A DNA stretch of 64,000 nt from NCBI GenBank assembly GCA_027858915.1, contig JAQIBT010000012.1, forward strand, positions 35,626-99,625. Reading direction: 5' to 3'. The notes below the pieces were generated by a model. It did not search any database and was not told where the DNA came from. It saw only the letters and a program-made list of their open reading frames with translations. Below are positions 37,258-47,548 of the stretch, piece after piece. Made by a program: the position numbers and the translations under genes. This DNA comes from Salinisphaera sp. GTDB taxonomy: Bacteria > Pseudomonadota > Gammaproteobacteria > Nevskiales > Salinisphaeraceae. Numbering within the stretch: position 1 is the stretch's first letter; every line of letters begins with the position of its first letter.

Positions 37258-37485
37258 GTGGGCCGGCTTGCGCGCCATTTTTTCCACGCAGCGAATCAAG
37301 TGCGGTTGAACGCTTCCGCGGGCACTTGAATTGACTCGCGGCATAAAACTGTATGGATGTTCAGTAAAAGATAACAAATAGCTGAAATAAATGGTCTATT
37401 AGTCGGTCGATAACAGGTTGATAGGCATATTTCATGACTCTTGGAAACCTCTGATTCGCAGCGGTTTTTAACCGAATGCTAATGC
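37258..37485. other. AT-richer gap between rnpB terminator and mra promoter
   Basis: No gene is seen. The sequence is clearly lower in GC than its surroundings. It holds one inverted repeat, CAAGTGC / GCACTTG at about 37299-37326, and otherwise looks like upstream control DNA for the dcw cluster. Confidence 0.5.
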
Positions 37486-37515
37486 TTGACACCCTATTCA
37501 GCGACTGCCTATAGT
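37486..37515 (+). promoter_or_regulatory. Sigma70 promoter of the dcw cluster (Pmra)
   Basis: A perfect -35 TTGACA (37486-37491) and a -10 TATAGT (37510-37515), 18 bp apart, upstream of mraZ. Confidence 0.8.
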
Positions 37516-37534
37516 GGCCGATAATGGAATGAAG

Positions 37535-37559
37535 TGGGGCAAAGTGGTGTAAACGGTGC
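37535..37559 (+). promoter_or_regulatory. MraZ operator repeats
   Basis: Three G-rich pentamers in direct repeat, TGGGG, TGGTG and GGTGC, each separated by 5 bp. This is the arrangement of TGGGN boxes bound by MraZ in other bacteria. They lie just after the promoter, so MraZ probably represses its own operon. Confidence 0.7.
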
Positions 37560-37575
37560 AGCAGGGGGCCGCTCA

Positions 37576-38037
37576 GTGTTGAAGGGGTCACATCCAGTCA
37601 CGATTGATGCCAAGGGTCGTATAGCGATCCCGGCGTCCTATCGTCAGTCGTTGATAGACGACTGCGCCGGCCGGCTCGTCATCACCCGACATTGGGACGG
37701 TTGTTTGTTGATCTATCCGGGGCCGGAATTCCAGGCATTCGAGTCTCGTCTGCTGTCCCGTGGTGGTCTGGATCCCAAAGTTCGTAATATTCAGCGGTTT
37801 TTTATTGGCAATGCGCGCGATATCGACATGGATCGGCAGGGACGGCTGTTACTGCCGTCGAACCTGCGAATGGCTGCGGGGCTCGAATCGCGGGCGGTGC
37901 TGTCGGGAATCGGCAATCTGTTTGAGCTTTGGGATGAAGCGCAGTTCAACGCCCGCGCCGAGGATACGGCTGCCAGCCTGGCCAAGGACGCCGCCAACGG
38001 CGAGTTACCTGACGTCCTCATGGACATCAGTCTGTGA
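37576..38037 (+). CDS. mraZ: Transcriptional regulator MraZ
   Basis: AbrB-fold DNA-binding protein at the head of the dcw cluster. Two repeats each carry a DxxGR motif: TIDAKGRIAIP and DMDRQGRLLLP. I chose GTG 37576 (153 aa, starting VLKGSHPVTIDAKGR), which has GGGGG upstream; TTG 37579 is also possible. The frame is open to 37534, within the operator, which is not a plausible start. It overlaps rsmH by 4 bp. Confidence 0.92.
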   Translation: MLKGSHPVTIDAKGRIAIPASYRQSLIDDCAGRLVITRHWDGCLLIYPGPEFQAFESRLLSRGGLDPKVRNIQRFFIGNARDIDMDRQGRLLLPSNLRMAAGLESRAVLSGIGNLFELWDEAQFNARAEDTAASLAKDAANGELPDVLMDISL

Positions 38038-39032
38038 ACGCCACATTCGCCGCTTTTCAACGCGCGCCGGTGTTTGACGTGGAATCGTACGAACATGCGC
38101 CGGTACTGGCCGAAGCCGCGGTCGATGCGCTCGCGGTTCGGCCGGACGGCTGCTATGTCGATGCCACTTTCGGCCGGGGCGGACACAGTCGCCGCATTCT
38201 CGAACGCCTGGATCAGCAGCGTGGGCGCCTGATCGTATTCGATCAGGATCCCGATGCTGAACGCGTCGCCTGCGAACTGGCCGCTGGCGATCAGCGGCTG
38301 ACGTTTATCCGCGCGTCGTTTGCCGAATTGGCATCGCGGATGGCGGGGCTGGGCCTGTTGGGTCGAGTCGACGGTGTCCTGTTCGATCTGGGCGTGTCGT
38401 CGCCGCAGTTCGATGTGGCGGAACGCGGTTTTTCTTTTCGTCGTGCTGGCCCGCTCGATATGCGGATGAACCCCGACGCCGGCGAGCCGTTGTCGGCTTG
38501 GCTGGCGCGTGCGAGTCACGGCGAGATCGCTTCTGTGATCAAGCGTTTGGGTGACGAGCCAATGGCCGGCCGTATCGCGGGCGCGATCGTCGACGCGCGC
38601 GTCGAGGGTCGGCTGACCGACACCGCGCGTCTGGCCGATATCATCAAGACTGCGGTCCCGGCTCGGTTTGCACAGGCCAAGCGAATTCATCCAGCGACTC
38701 GGACCTTTCAGGCGTTTCGCATACATATCAACGACGAGCTGGGCGCACTGGAGGACGCACTGGCTGGCGTCCTGTCGGTGCTCGCCCCCGGCGGTCGTCT
38801 AGTCATGATCAGTTTTCATTCTCTTGAGGATCGGCGGGTCAAGCGATTCATGCGCCATCAGGCACGTCCGCCCCAGCCGGTCGTACCGATGGCAGCGGCC
38901 CCCGCGCCTGCTCTGCATCTGATCGGCAAGCCGATCCGTGCCGATCAGGCCGAACTGGCGACGAACCCCCGTGCTCGCAGCGCGATCATGCGGGTGGCCG
39001 AGCGCACCGCTGCGCCCGAGGTGTCGGCATGA
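38034..39032 (+). CDS. rsmH: 16S rRNA m4C1402 methyltransferase RsmH
   Basis: N4-methylates C1402 of 16S rRNA, the same nucleotide modified by RsmI (35.9 kb). It has 332 aa with the SAM-binding DATFGRGGHSR, the motif DLGVSSPQFD and RTFQAFRIHINDEL, and the C-terminal SFHSLEDRRVKRFM. The start is GTG 38034 overlapping the mraZ stop. Confidence 0.96.
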   Translation: MNATFAAFQRAPVFDVESYEHAPVLAEAAVDALAVRPDGCYVDATFGRGGHSRRILERLDQQRGRLIVFDQDPDAERVACELAAGDQRLTFIRASFAELASRMAGLGLLGRVDGVLFDLGVSSPQFDVAERGFSFRRAGPLDMRMNPDAGEPLSAWLARASHGEIASVIKRLGDEPMAGRIAGAIVDARVEGRLTDTARLADIIKTAVPARFAQAKRIHPATRTFQAFRIHINDELGALEDALAGVLSVLAPGGRLVMISFHSLEDRRVKRFMRHQARPPQPVVPMAAAPAPALHLIGKPIRADQAELATNPRARSAIMRVAERTAAPEVSA

Positions 39033-39298
39033 CCCGGCGCGTGGTCATCATTGTGTTCCTGTTGGCGCTTAACGTCGTCAGCGCGGTCGCCGTGGTTCAG
39101 TCCAAGCAGAAAACCCGCGAGCTTTTTCATACCTTGCAGACTGAGCGCGTGGCGCAGGACAGCCTGAACACCGAGTGGGCGCAGATTCAGCTCGAGGACA
39201 GTACCTGGGCCAGTCCGGACCGGGTATCGCAGGTCGCGCGCACGCGCCTGGGCATGATTCAACCCAAGAGCTACGTCGTGCTGGAGAACGGCCGATGA
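39029..39298 (+). CDS. ftsL: Cell division protein FtsL
   Basis: Small bitopic divisome protein of 89 aa. One N-terminal membrane helix (about 3-22, VVIIVFLLALNVVSAVAVV) is followed by a periplasmic coiled coil (QSKQKTRELFHTLQTERVAQDSLNTEW) for pairing with FtsB. It overlaps rsmH and ftsI by 4 bp each. Confidence 0.92.
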   Translation: MTRRVVIIVFLLALNVVSAVAVVQSKQKTRELFHTLQTERVAQDSLNTEWAQIQLEDSTWASPDRVSQVARTRLGMIQPKSYVVLENGR

Positions 39299-41025
39299 GT
39301 CGCCGCGAACCGCACCAGGATATCCCGGAACCGGGCCGTTGGCGCCCGTGGTTCGTTCTCCTGCTGTTCGCCGGCTTTGCTGGCGCGCTTGGCTGGCGTG
39401 CTTTCGATCTCCAGGTGCTGGATCAGGCCTTCCTGACTCACCAGGGCGACATGCGTCATCTACGCACGGTCTCTGTGCCGGCTCATCGCGGCGCGATTGT
39501 GGATCGCAACGGTCGGCCGTTGGCGCTGTCGGCGCCGACCGAGTCGGTATGGGCCGTGCCGAGCGCCGTGCTGGCCGCCCCCGACAAACTGCCGGCGCTG
39601 GCTAAAACACTGAATATGTCGACCGCCGACCTGCGCCAGCGTCTGCAGGACTACAAGAGCCGTCAGTTCCTGTATCTGCGGCGCCAGCTGTCGCCTTTCG
39701 ACGCCAAGAAAGTGACCGACGTAGACGCGCCGGGGATTTTTTTGCAACGCGAATACAAGCGCTATTATCCGGCCGGTGAAGCGGCCGCGCAGCTCGTGGG
39801 TTTGACCAACATCGACGGTCAGGGTCAGTCGGGCATGGAACTCGCGCGCAACAGCTTCCTGCAAGGCGTGCCGGGCGAACGGCGTGTGGTCAAGGACGGC
39901 CGCGGCCGGGTGGTAGACGATCTCAACGAGTTCAAGCCGCCGAAGCCGGGCCACGATCTGCGCCTGACCATCGATTCGCGCTTGCAGTATCTGGCGTATC
40001 GCAACATCAAGGAAGCGGTGATCAGCCACAAGGCCAAGGATGGCACGGTAGTGATGCTGAATCCGAATACCGGCGAGCTGCTGGCAGTCGCGTCCTATCC
40101 CAGTTTCAATCCGAATAATCGCAGCTCGATCAACCCGGCGGGCATGCGCTTGCGCGCTGCGACCGATGTCATGGAACCCGGATCCACCGCCAAGGGGATC
40201 GTTTTGTCGGGCGCGCTGAACGACGGTACCTACACCACGGCCGACCATATCCAGACCAAGGGCTGGTTCCAGGTCGGGCGTCTGACCATCAAGGACGAAC
40301 TCAACTACGGCGACGAGGATTTTGCCAAGATTCTGCAGAAATCCAGCAACGTCGGCGCGGCGCACGTCGGTTTGAAGATGGGCGCGAAAGCGGTGTGGCA
40401 GGATTTCCGCAACTTCGGCTTTGGCGAGACTACGGGCACGGGTTTCCCGGGCGAGCGTTTTGGCGTGCTGCGCGACTACTACACCTGGGACAACGTCGAA
40501 ACTGCGACGGCGTCCTATGGCTACGGTTTTGCGGTCACGCCGCTGCAGTTGATCCGGGCGTACGGCGCCATAGCCGACGCGGGCAAACTCCGTAGCCTGC
40601 GTCTCGTCCTGGGCAAGGGCGCCGACATGCATCCGCCGGCCCAGCAGGCGATCTCGCCAAAAGTGGCCAGGACCATGCGGCATCTGCTTGAGGGCGTGGT
40701 GACCGACCAGGGCACGGCGCCGCGCGCCAGGATAACCGGCTACGACGTGGCGGGGAAGACCGGTACCGCGCGCAAGGTCAGCAACGACGGGTATCATCAT
40801 AATCAGCACCGCGCGCTGTTTGTCGGTATGGCACCGGCCGATCATCCGGCACTGGTGACGCTGGTCGTGGTCGATGCGCCGACTGTGGGCTCGTATTACG
40901 GCGGCACGGTGGCCGCACCCGTATTCGCCAGCGTCATGCGCGATGCGCTGCGAATACTGCATGTGCCGCCGGATAAGCCGGGAATGCTGACGGCCGCTGC
41001 CGAATCCCGAACGGCAGGGGGATGA
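39295..41025 (+). CDS. ftsI: Septal peptidoglycan transpeptidase FtsI (PBP3)
   Basis: Class B PBP that cross-links septal peptidoglycan with FtsW. It has 576 aa: a cytoplasmic tail, one membrane helix (about 18-37), a non-catalytic pedestal domain (RGAIVDRNGRPLALS) and the transpeptidase. The catalytic motifs are STAK (in EPGSTAKG), SSN and KTGT. It overlaps ftsL and murE by 4 bp each. Confidence 0.96.
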   Translation: MSRREPHQDIPEPGRWRPWFVLLLFAGFAGALGWRAFDLQVLDQAFLTHQGDMRHLRTVSVPAHRGAIVDRNGRPLALSAPTESVWAVPSAVLAAPDKLPALAKTLNMSTADLRQRLQDYKSRQFLYLRRQLSPFDAKKVTDVDAPGIFLQREYKRYYPAGEAAAQLVGLTNIDGQGQSGMELARNSFLQGVPGERRVVKDGRGRVVDDLNEFKPPKPGHDLRLTIDSRLQYLAYRNIKEAVISHKAKDGTVVMLNPNTGELLAVASYPSFNPNNRSSINPAGMRLRAATDVMEPGSTAKGIVLSGALNDGTYTTADHIQTKGWFQVGRLTIKDELNYGDEDFAKILQKSSNVGAAHVGLKMGAKAVWQDFRNFGFGETTGTGFPGERFGVLRDYYTWDNVETATASYGYGFAVTPLQLIRAYGAIADAGKLRSLRLVLGKGADMHPPAQQAISPKVARTMRHLLEGVVTDQGTAPRARITGYDVAGKTGTARKVSNDGYHHNQHRALFVGMAPADHPALVTLVVVDAPTVGSYYGGTVAAPVFASVMRDALRILHVPPDKPGMLTAAAESRTAGG

Positions 41026-42542
41026 CCATGCTCGCGCCTGCTGTCATGTCGCCCCAGGCCCTGCCGCATCTGCTGGCCGGATTGGCTGCGCTGGAGAATA
41101 TTCCGGACATCCTCGTGGATGGTCTGGCACGGGACAGCCGTGAGGTGGCGCCCGGCTCGCTCTTTCTGGCCTGCGCCGGCCACGCGGGCCACGGACTGGA
41201 CTACGCCGAGCAGGCGCTGGCCGCCGGGGCGTCTGCGATTGCCTGGGATATCGCCGACGGCCGCGAGCCGCCGGTGCTGACGTGTCCGAATATTCGGGTA
41301 CCGGGGCTGGCCCAGCTGGTGGGCGTGATTGCTGCCCGTGGCTATGACGAGCCGTCGGCCGCGCTGTTCACGGCAGGGATTACCGGGACCGACGGCAAGA
41401 CCTCTTGTGCCTGGTTGATGGCACGTGCACTGGACGCGCTCGGGAGCCGCTGTGGCTATCTCGGCACGCTGGGATTCGGTTGGCCGGATGCGCTGTCGCC
41501 TGCCAGCCATACCACGCCGGATGCCATTGGCCTGCAGCGCTGGCTGGCCGCGTTTGTCAACGCAGATGCGCAGAGCGTGGCTCTCGAAGTGTCTTCACAT
41601 GCACTGGCTCAGGACCGGATTGCCGGTATGGCCCTGGATATTGCTGTGCTGACCCAGATCGGGCGTGATCATCTGGACTATCACGGCAGCGTGGAAGCCT
41701 ATGTGTCTGCCAAGCGTCGTCTGTTCGATCTGGCCGGGCTCGCGCAGGCCGTGATCAATGCCGACGATACGATCGGTCGGGCCTGGCTGACCGATCTGGC
41801 GCCTGAGGTGATCACAATTGCCTATGGGCAGAACCCGGCGGTGGCCGAGCATGCGCATCATGTGCGGATCGCCGGTCTGGCGACTCGCATCGATGGCCTG
41901 GTGATCGATTTCGATACCCACGCCGGTCGAGCCACGCTCGACAGCCATCTGGTGGGCGCTTTCAACGCTTACAACCTGGCCGCCGTGCTCGCTGTCCTGT
42001 TGGCCCGTGACGTGTCGTTGAATCGCGCCATCGCGGTGCTGGCTGAACTGCCAACGGTGCCGGGGCGGATGGAGCGTATTGCAGGCAGCCAGGCGCAGCC
42101 GCTGGTTATCGTGGATTACGCCCATACCGCTGGCGCCCTGGAAGCCGCACTTACGGCATTGGCCGCGCACAGTGAACGTCGGCTGCTGTGCGTATTTGGC
42201 TGCGGCGGCGAACGCGACCGCGGCAAACGGCCGTTGATGGCGGCTGCGGCGGCTCGTCTGGCCGATCAGATATGGGTGACCGACGACAACCCGCGTGGTG
42301 AGTCGGCCGAGGCGATTGTGGCCGATATTCTTGCAGGTTTTGAAGAGGCCGGTTATCCGGCGGATCGCTACTGTGTCGTGCATGACCGGGCGGCGGCGAT
42401 TGCCGCGGCAATCGCCGCCGCCGAGGCAGGCGACGTATTGCTGATTGCCGGCAAGGGCCATGAAGACAGCCAACAGATTGGCGAGCAAAGATTCCCTTTC
42501 GACGACCGCCAGGTCGCGCGCCGAGTACTGGAGGCCGCATGA
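41022..42542 (+). CDS. murE: UDP-MurNAc-tripeptide synthetase MurE (meso-DAP type)
   Basis: Adds meso-diaminopimelate to UDP-MurNAc-L-Ala-D-Glu. It has 506 aa. The ATP site reads GITGTDGKTS, with Asp and Ser where many MurE have Asn and Thr. SHALAQDR and the DAP-selecting DNPR (in VTDDNPRGE) are present. The later VDYAHTAGALE also varies from the common VDYAHTPDALE. None of these changes looks inactivating. It overlaps both neighbours. Confidence 0.94.
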   Translation: MTMLAPAVMSPQALPHLLAGLAALENIPDILVDGLARDSREVAPGSLFLACAGHAGHGLDYAEQALAAGASAIAWDIADGREPPVLTCPNIRVPGLAQLVGVIAARGYDEPSAALFTAGITGTDGKTSCAWLMARALDALGSRCGYLGTLGFGWPDALSPASHTTPDAIGLQRWLAAFVNADAQSVALEVSSHALAQDRIAGMALDIAVLTQIGRDHLDYHGSVEAYVSAKRRLFDLAGLAQAVINADDTIGRAWLTDLAPEVITIAYGQNPAVAEHAHHVRIAGLATRIDGLVIDFDTHAGRATLDSHLVGAFNAYNLAAVLAVLLARDVSLNRAIAVLAELPTVPGRMERIAGSQAQPLVIVDYAHTAGALEAALTALAAHSERRLLCVFGCGGERDRGKRPLMAAAAARLADQIWVTDDNPRGESAEAIVADILAGFEEAGYPADRYCVVHDRAAAIAAAIAAAEAGDVLLIAGKGHEDSQQIGEQRFPFDDRQVARRVLEAA

Positions 42543-43936
42543 AAGGCCGACTCTCCGAATTCGCGACCGCTCTCGGCGGTGTCCTGCATGGGGCGGACGC
42601 TCTCTTCGACGGGGCCAGCATCGATACCCGGCGGCTGTCGCGCGGCGCCCTGTTCTTTGCCTTGGCCGGTGCACATGCCGACGGCCATGAATTCGTGAGC
42701 AAGGCCGCCAGCCTGGGTGCGTCGGCTGCCGTGGTCACGCACAAACAATGCTCGCGGCTGCCGCAGATCGTGGTCGAAGACGTTGGACACGCACTCCAGC
42801 GCGCAGCCCAACTCGCTCGCGCCGGTTTTGCCGGTTCGGTGGTCGGCGTGACCGGCTCCAACGGCAAGACCACGGTCAAGCAAATGATCGCGGCGATCTT
42901 TGCCGAGGCCGGCCCGGTGCTGGGCACCGATGGAAATCTCAACAATCATCTTGGCGTGCCGCTGACGCTGATGCGGCTGGACAGCTCGTTCCAGCGCGCA
43001 GTGATCGAGATGGGCGCCAATCATCTGGGCGAGATCGCCCATCTGACCGAGATCGCACGGCCGACGATCGGCGTGATCACCAATGCCGGCTGGGCGCATC
43101 TGGAAGGCTTTGGCAGCCGCGAAGGTATTGCCCGGGGCAAGGGCGAGTTGTTCTCGCGGCTGCCGGACGATGGCACCGCCGTAATCAACGCCGATGACGA
43201 CTTTGCCGGTTTCTGGCGTGAACGGGCCGGGCGTCGGCGTCAGGTCCTGTTCTCCGCTATCTCGGACCGAGCGGCCGACGTATGTGCGACGGATATCGAG
43301 CTCGATGATGCCAGCGTGCGCTTCACGCTGGTCATGCCCACCGGACGATCAAGAGTCGATCTGGGCCTTGCTGGCCGACATAACGTCGAGAACGCGTTGG
43401 CGGCCGCGGCCGTGGCCTTTGCCGTTGGCCTGAATGCACAAACGGTTGCCAGCGGGCTGGCGAAAATGGCGGCGGTCGGCGGCCGCCTGGCGATTACGCC
43501 GGCGCGCCACGATGCGCGTCTGGTCGACGACAGCTATAACGCCAATCCAGGTTCGCTGGCAGCGGCTTTGTCTTGGCTCTCCCAGCAGGGCGGTCGTCGC
43601 TGGGCAGTGCTCGGCGACATGGCCGAGCTAGGCGAGTTCACGCAGTCTGCGCATCACGACGCCGGTGTCGCTGCTCGTGAAGCCGGTATCGACCGTCTGT
43701 TTGTGACCGGGCGCCATAGCCGCCTGACGGCAGACGCTTTTGGCGCTGGTGCCGAATGGTTTGCCGATCACGACGCGTTGAATGCCGCGCTCGAGGCGGC
43801 GCTCACCGAGGACGACGCCTCCGAGGTCATTATCCTCGTCAAGGGATCACGCAGCGCGCGCATGGATCGGGTAGCCGACGCCCTGAAGCTGCCGCGCCCG
43901 GCCGAGGCGACCAACGCCGCGGGTGCGAGATGCTGA
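42539..43936 (+). CDS. murF: UDP-MurNAc-pentapeptide synthetase MurF
   Basis: Adds D-Ala-D-Ala to complete the UDP-MurNAc pentapeptide. It has 465 aa, with ATP site [13 protein letters not shown], the downstream [12 protein letters not shown] and [13 protein letters not shown], and [12 protein letters not shown] near the C-terminus. It overlaps murE by 4 bp and mraY by 7 bp. Its substrate D-Ala-D-Ala needs Ddl, whose gene is missing from this cluster. Confidence 0.95.
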   Translation: MKGRLSEFATALGGVLHGADALFDGASIDTRRLSRGALFFALAGAHADGHEFVSKAASLGASAAVVTHKQCSRLPQIVVEDVGHALQRAAQLARAGFAGSVVGVTGSNGKTTVKQMIAAIFAEAGPVLGTDGNLNNHLGVPLTLMRLDSSFQRAVIEMGANHLGEIAHLTEIARPTIGVITNAGWAHLEGFGSREGIARGKGELFSRLPDDGTAVINADDDFAGFWRERAGRRRQVLFSAISDRAADVCATDIELDDASVRFTLVMPTGRSRVDLGLAGRHNVENALAAAAVAFAVGLNAQTVASGLAKMAAVGGRLAITPARHDARLVDDSYNANPGSLAAALSWLSQQGGRRWAVLGDMAELGEFTQSAHHDAGVAAREAGIDRLFVTGRHSRLTADAFGAGAEWFADHDALNAALEAALTEDDASEVIILVKGSRSARMDRVADALKLPRPAEATNAAGARC

Positions 43937-45012
43937 TTTATCTTGCCCACCTGCTGGAACCGGCCTACAGCGGCTTTCGCGTGTTCCAGTTTCTCACTTT
44001 TCGCGCAATTCTCGGCGTGCTGACGGCGATGGTGTTTTCGTTTGTCTGCGGGCCGATCATGATCCGCAAGCTCACCTTCCATCAGATCGGGCAGTTCGTG
44101 CGCGACGACGGTCCGCAGAGTCATCTGGTCAAGGCCGGCACGCCGACCATGGGCGGCACGCTCATCCTGGTCGCGGTGATCATCTCAACGTTGCTATGGG
44201 CCAATCTGGCCAACGGCTGGGTCTGGCTGGCGCTTCTGGTCACCGCCGGGTTTGGCGCCATCGGTTTCGTGGATGATTATCGCAAGCTCAAACTGGGCAA
44301 CAGCAAGGGGCTGTCGGCTCGCGCGAAATACGGTCTGCAGAGTGCCGTAGGCCTTGCGGCGGGTCTGTGGCTGTATCTGGCAGCGGCCAGTCCGGCTGAA
44401 ACCAGCGTGCTGATCCCGATGGTCAAGCACGTTGCCATTCCGTTGGGTGCCGGTTATATCCTCTGGGCCTACATCGTGATCGTCGGGTCCTCCAACGCGG
44501 TAAATCTCACGGACGGCCTGGACGGTCTGGCGATCATGCCGTGCGTGCTGGTGGCGTCCGCGCTGGCAATCTTCGCTTATGTGACCGGCAACGCGCAGTT
44601 CTCCAGCTATCTCGGCTTTTCATATATCCCGGGCGTCGGCGAGCTGGCGATATTTTGTACCGCGATCGCCGGCGCAGGGCTGGGATTTCTCTGGTTCAAT
44701 GCCTACCCGGCCCAGGTGTTCATGGGCGACGTCGGCGCGCTAGGCCTGGGCGCAGCCCTGGGCGTGGTCGCGGTGATCGTGCGCCAGGAACTGATCCTGG
44801 TGGTCATGGGCGGGATCTTCGTCGCCGAGACCGTGTCGGTGATCCTGCAGGTCGCGACCTTCAAGCTCACCGGCAAGCGCATGTTCCGCATGGCGCCGCT
44901 GCATCATCACTTCGAGCTCAAGGGCTGGGCCGAGCCGAAGATCATCGTCCGTTTCTGGATCATCACCCTGGTGCTGGTGCTGATCGGCCTCTCGACGTTG
45001 AAGATCCGATGA
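43930..45012 (+). CDS. mraY: Phospho-MurNAc-pentapeptide transferase MraY
   Basis: Inner-membrane enzyme that makes lipid I from UDP-MurNAc-pentapeptide and undecaprenyl phosphate. It has 360 aa, identical to the E. coli length, and about ten membrane helices. Catalytic and binding motifs include [30 protein letters not shown] and the late [15 protein letters not shown] 43930 overlaps the end of murF. Confidence 0.97.
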   Translation: MLIYLAHLLEPAYSGFRVFQFLTFRAILGVLTAMVFSFVCGPIMIRKLTFHQIGQFVRDDGPQSHLVKAGTPTMGGTLILVAVIISTLLWANLANGWVWLALLVTAGFGAIGFVDDYRKLKLGNSKGLSARAKYGLQSAVGLAAGLWLYLAAASPAETSVLIPMVKHVAIPLGAGYILWAYIVIVGSSNAVNLTDGLDGLAIMPCVLVASALAIFAYVTGNAQFSSYLGFSYIPGVGELAIFCTAIAGAGLGFLWFNAYPAQVFMGDVGALGLGAALGVVAVIVRQELILVVMGGIFVAETVSVILQVATFKLTGKRMFRMAPLHHHFELKGWAEPKIIVRFWIITLVLVLIGLSTLKIR

Positions 45013-46388
45013 GTAGTGCGAAGCACGGGACTGGGGACTGGGGACTGGGGACTGGGATCCGGCTGGTCGTGGGGCTGGGAGCGACCGGGTTGTCCGTTGC
45101 CCGACATCTGGTACGGGCCGGTGTTCCGTTTGTTGTGACCGACAGTCGTGCTGCACCGCCGAATCTGCGCGAATTAGAGACGCTGAGCAATGTGCCGTGC
45201 GCATTCGGCGCGTTCGCCTCGCCGGTCCCGCTCGACCAGATTACCGAAGCCGTCGTCTCACCCGGCATATCCCTGAGCGAGCCCTTTGTGCAGGAACTGC
45301 GTGACGTCGGGATTCCCATCGTCGGCGATATTGAGCTGTTCGCCCGAGCCCTGCGGGCCCGCACCCCCAGCTCGCAGTCCCCAGTCCCCAGCCTTATAGC
45401 CATCACCGGATCGAACGGCAAGTCCACGGTGACGGCCTGGGTGACGGAAATCGCCCGGGCGGCAGGCCGGGTGACCGCGATCGGCGGCAACTACGGCCCG
45501 CCCGCGCTCGACCTGCTGGCCGATGACGTCGAGCTTTACGTGCTGGAACTGTCCAGCTTTCAGCTAGAGCTGACGCAGTCACTGGCCAGCCGCGCGGCGA
45601 CCGTGCTCAACGTATCGCCTGATCATATTGATCGCCATGGCAGCCTCGAGCACTACGCCGCTCTCAAGGCGCGAATCTTCGACGCCGCTGAAGTGGCCGT
45701 GATCAACATTGACGACCCACGTGTGGCGAGCATGAGTACCGGCTCGGCGCGCGTGCTGCGCTTTGGCACCGCGCGCCACGCCGATTATCGCCTGCTGGAC
45801 GACCAATCGGCGCTCGGGCGCGGCGATCAGCCCTGGATGAATATAAACGAACTGCGGTTGACCGGTCGCCATAATGCAGCCAATGCATTGGCGGTCTGGG
45901 CGCTGACCGAGGCGATCAGCATTGATGATAACGTGATCCGGCAGGGGCTTCGGTCGTTTGCTGGGCTGGCCCATCGCTGCCAGACCATCGCCGAGATCCG
46001 CGGCGTGCGCTGGATCAATGATTCCAAGGGCACCAACCTGGGCGCGCTGCTGGCCTCCCTGGCCGGCATGGCGGCGCCCGTGATCCTGTTGGCCGGCGGC
46101 CAGGCCAAAGGCGCGGATTTCACCGAATTGGCGCCGGTTGCAGCCGAAAAGACACGGGCCGTGATCGTGTTTGGCCAGGACGGTGAGCTGATCGCCCGCG
46201 CCGTGGCGGATCAAGCGAACGTGCACCGTGTGGCCACGCTGACCGACGCGGTCGCCTGCGCCCACGAAATGGCCCAGCCGGGCGATACGGTGTTGTTGTC
46301 GCCCGGTTGCGCGAGCTTCGATCAGTTCGACAACTATATGCAACGCGGTGACGTCTTTGCCGCCGCGGTTCGGGAGCTTGCGGCATGA
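45009..46388 (+). CDS. murD: UDP-MurNAc-L-alanine:D-glutamate ligase MurD, with repeat-derived insertions
   Basis: Adds D-Glu to UDP-MurNAc-L-Ala. It has 459 aa from ATG 45009, which overlaps the mraY stop. The Rossmann start ([11 protein letters not shown]), ATP site [20 protein letters not shown] and WINDSKGTN are all intact. Two segments look foreign: residues about 7-17 ([11 protein letters not shown]) are encoded by four tandem GGGACTG units, and a linker before the ATP domain (SSQSPVPS) is encoded by the same unit inverted. Both are in frame, and the catalytic residues are untouched, so the enzyme is probably active. Confidence 0.93.
   Translation: MSSAKHGTGDWGLGTGIRLVVGLGATGLSVARHLVRAGVPFVVTDSRAAPPNLRELETLSNVPCAFGAFASPVPLDQITEAVVSPGISLSEPFVQELRDVGIPIVGDIELFARALRARTPSSQSPVPSLIAITGSNGKSTVTAWVTEIARAAGRVTAIGGNYGPPALDLLADDVELYVLELSSFQLELTQSLASRAATVLNVSPDHIDRHGSLEHYAALKARIFDAAEVAVINIDDPRVASMSTGSARVLRFGTARHADYRLLDDQSALGRGDQPWMNINELRLTGRHNAANALAVWALTEAISIDDNVIRQGLRSFAGLAHRCQTIAEIRGVRWINDSKGTNLGALLASLAGMAAPVILLAGGQAKGADFTELAPVAAEKTRAVIVFGQDGELIARAVADQANVHRVATLTDAVACAHEMAQPGDTVLLSPGCASFDQFDNYMQRGDVFAAAVRELAA
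45027..45057 (+). repeat. Tandem heptanucleotide repeat in murD
   Basis: Four perfect copies of GGGACTG followed by GGA, inside the 5' end of murD. Because 7 is not a multiple of 3, each copy is read in a different frame, giving the peptide [10 protein letters not shown]. The complement unit is CCCCAGT in a shifted phase, like heptamer repeats known from cyanobacteria. Confidence 0.95.
45375..45391 (-). repeat. Inverted copy of the heptanucleotide repeat in murD
   Basis: CAGTCCC twice plus CAG, the exact reverse complement of the unit at 45027-45057. It encodes SQSPVPS in the linker before the ATP-binding domain. Confidence 0.93.
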
Positions 46389-47548
46389 TGCGCGCGCCTG
46401 ACTTTCTGCACCTGCCGCGGGCCCGGCCCGATCTGCTGCTGCTAGGCACCCTGGTAGTCATCCTCTGTCTTGGCCTGGTGATGGTTGGCTCGGCGTCGGT
46501 CGCAGTAGCCGAGCGGCTGTCCGGAGATTCGCTGTATTTCTTCTATCGTCAGGCGGTCTATGGACTTATTGGCTTGGTGATTGGGTTTGTCATCCTGCAT
46601 ATTCCCATGCGGGTGTTCCAGGCCAGCACATTTGCTCTGCTCGGACTGGGCCTGTTGCTGCTGCTGGTGGTTCTCGTACCGGGGCTTGGACATTCCGTCA
46701 ACGGTGCCCAGCGCTGGCTGCATCTCGGACCGGTGTCGTTGCAGGCGTCCGAGCCGGCCCGTCTTTGTCTCATTATGTATGTCGCCGGTTATGCCACGCG
46801 GCGCCAGTTGGAACTGGCCACCAGCTGGGGTGGGCTGTTCCGGCCAATGTTGTTCATGGTGATTGCCAGTTTCCTGTTGCTGCTCGAGCCTGATTTCGGC
46901 GCCGCGACCATTCTCGTTACCGTCGCCGGGATCATTCTGTTCGTGGCCGGCGCGCGTCTGTTCAATCTTGTCGTGCTGGCTGTTGTCGGCGGCGCGACGC
47001 TTGTTGTCCTGGTGTTCTCGTCGCCATATCGCCTTGAGCGCCTGGTAAGTTTTTCGAATCCCTGGGCGCATCCGTTTGCCAGCGGTTTTCAGCTGACACA
47101 GTCGCTGATTGCGATCGGTCGGGGCCACCTGGCCGGCGTCGGGCTCGGTAATTCGGTGCAGAAACTCTCGTATTTGCCTGAAACCCACACCGACTTCCTG
47201 TTCGCGATCTACGCCGAGGAATTCGGCCTGATCGGCTCGCTCGTGCTCATTGCGTTGTTCTCGATGGTGGTCTGGCGTGGTTTTGTGATCGCCCGGCGTG
47301 CGCTGGATGCCGGCCAGACGTTTGGCGGCTTTGTAGCCTATGGGCTATCGGCCTGGTTGGTACTGCAGGCATTCGTGAACATGGCGGTGAACATGGGCCT
47401 GCTGCCAACCAAGGGCTTGACGCTGCCATTGATGAGTTATGGCGGTTCGTCGCTGGTCATGATGTGTGCGCTATGTGCACTGTTGATCCGCGTCGATCTG
47501 GAAACTCGCATACCCGCCAAGCAGACGACAGGGCGAGGTGATCAATGA
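46385..47548 (+). CDS. ftsW: Septal peptidoglycan glycosyltransferase FtsW
   Basis: SEDS-family polymerase that works with FtsI at the septum. It has 387 aa and ten membrane helices. Conserved parts are SVNGAQRWLHLGP, LLLEPDFGAA (with the catalytic-type Asp), the extracellular NSVQKLSYLPETHTDFLFA and LPLMSYGGSSLV. It overlaps murD and murG by 4 bp each. Confidence 0.96.
   Translation: MMRAPDFLHLPRARPDLLLLGTLVVILCLGLVMVGSASVAVAERLSGDSLYFFYRQAVYGLIGLVIGFVILHIPMRVFQASTFALLGLGLLLLLVVLVPGLGHSVNGAQRWLHLGPVSLQASEPARLCLIMYVAGYATRRQLELATSWGGLFRPMLFMVIASFLLLLEPDFGAATILVTVAGIILFVAGARLFNLVVLAVVGGATLVVLVFSSPYRLERLVSFSNPWAHPFASGFQLTQSLIAIGRGHLAGVGLGNSVQKLSYLPETHTDFLFAIYAEEFGLIGSLVLIALFSMVVWRGFVIARRALDAGQTFGGFVAYGLSAWLVLQAFVNMAVNMGLLPTKGLTLPLMSYGGSSLVMMCALCALLIRVDLETRIPAKQTTGRGDQ

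Noticed and set aside
41381..41410. GTDGKTS in MurE as a broken ATP site
   Set aside because: The P-loop Lys and Gly are intact and such variants occur in active Mur ligases.
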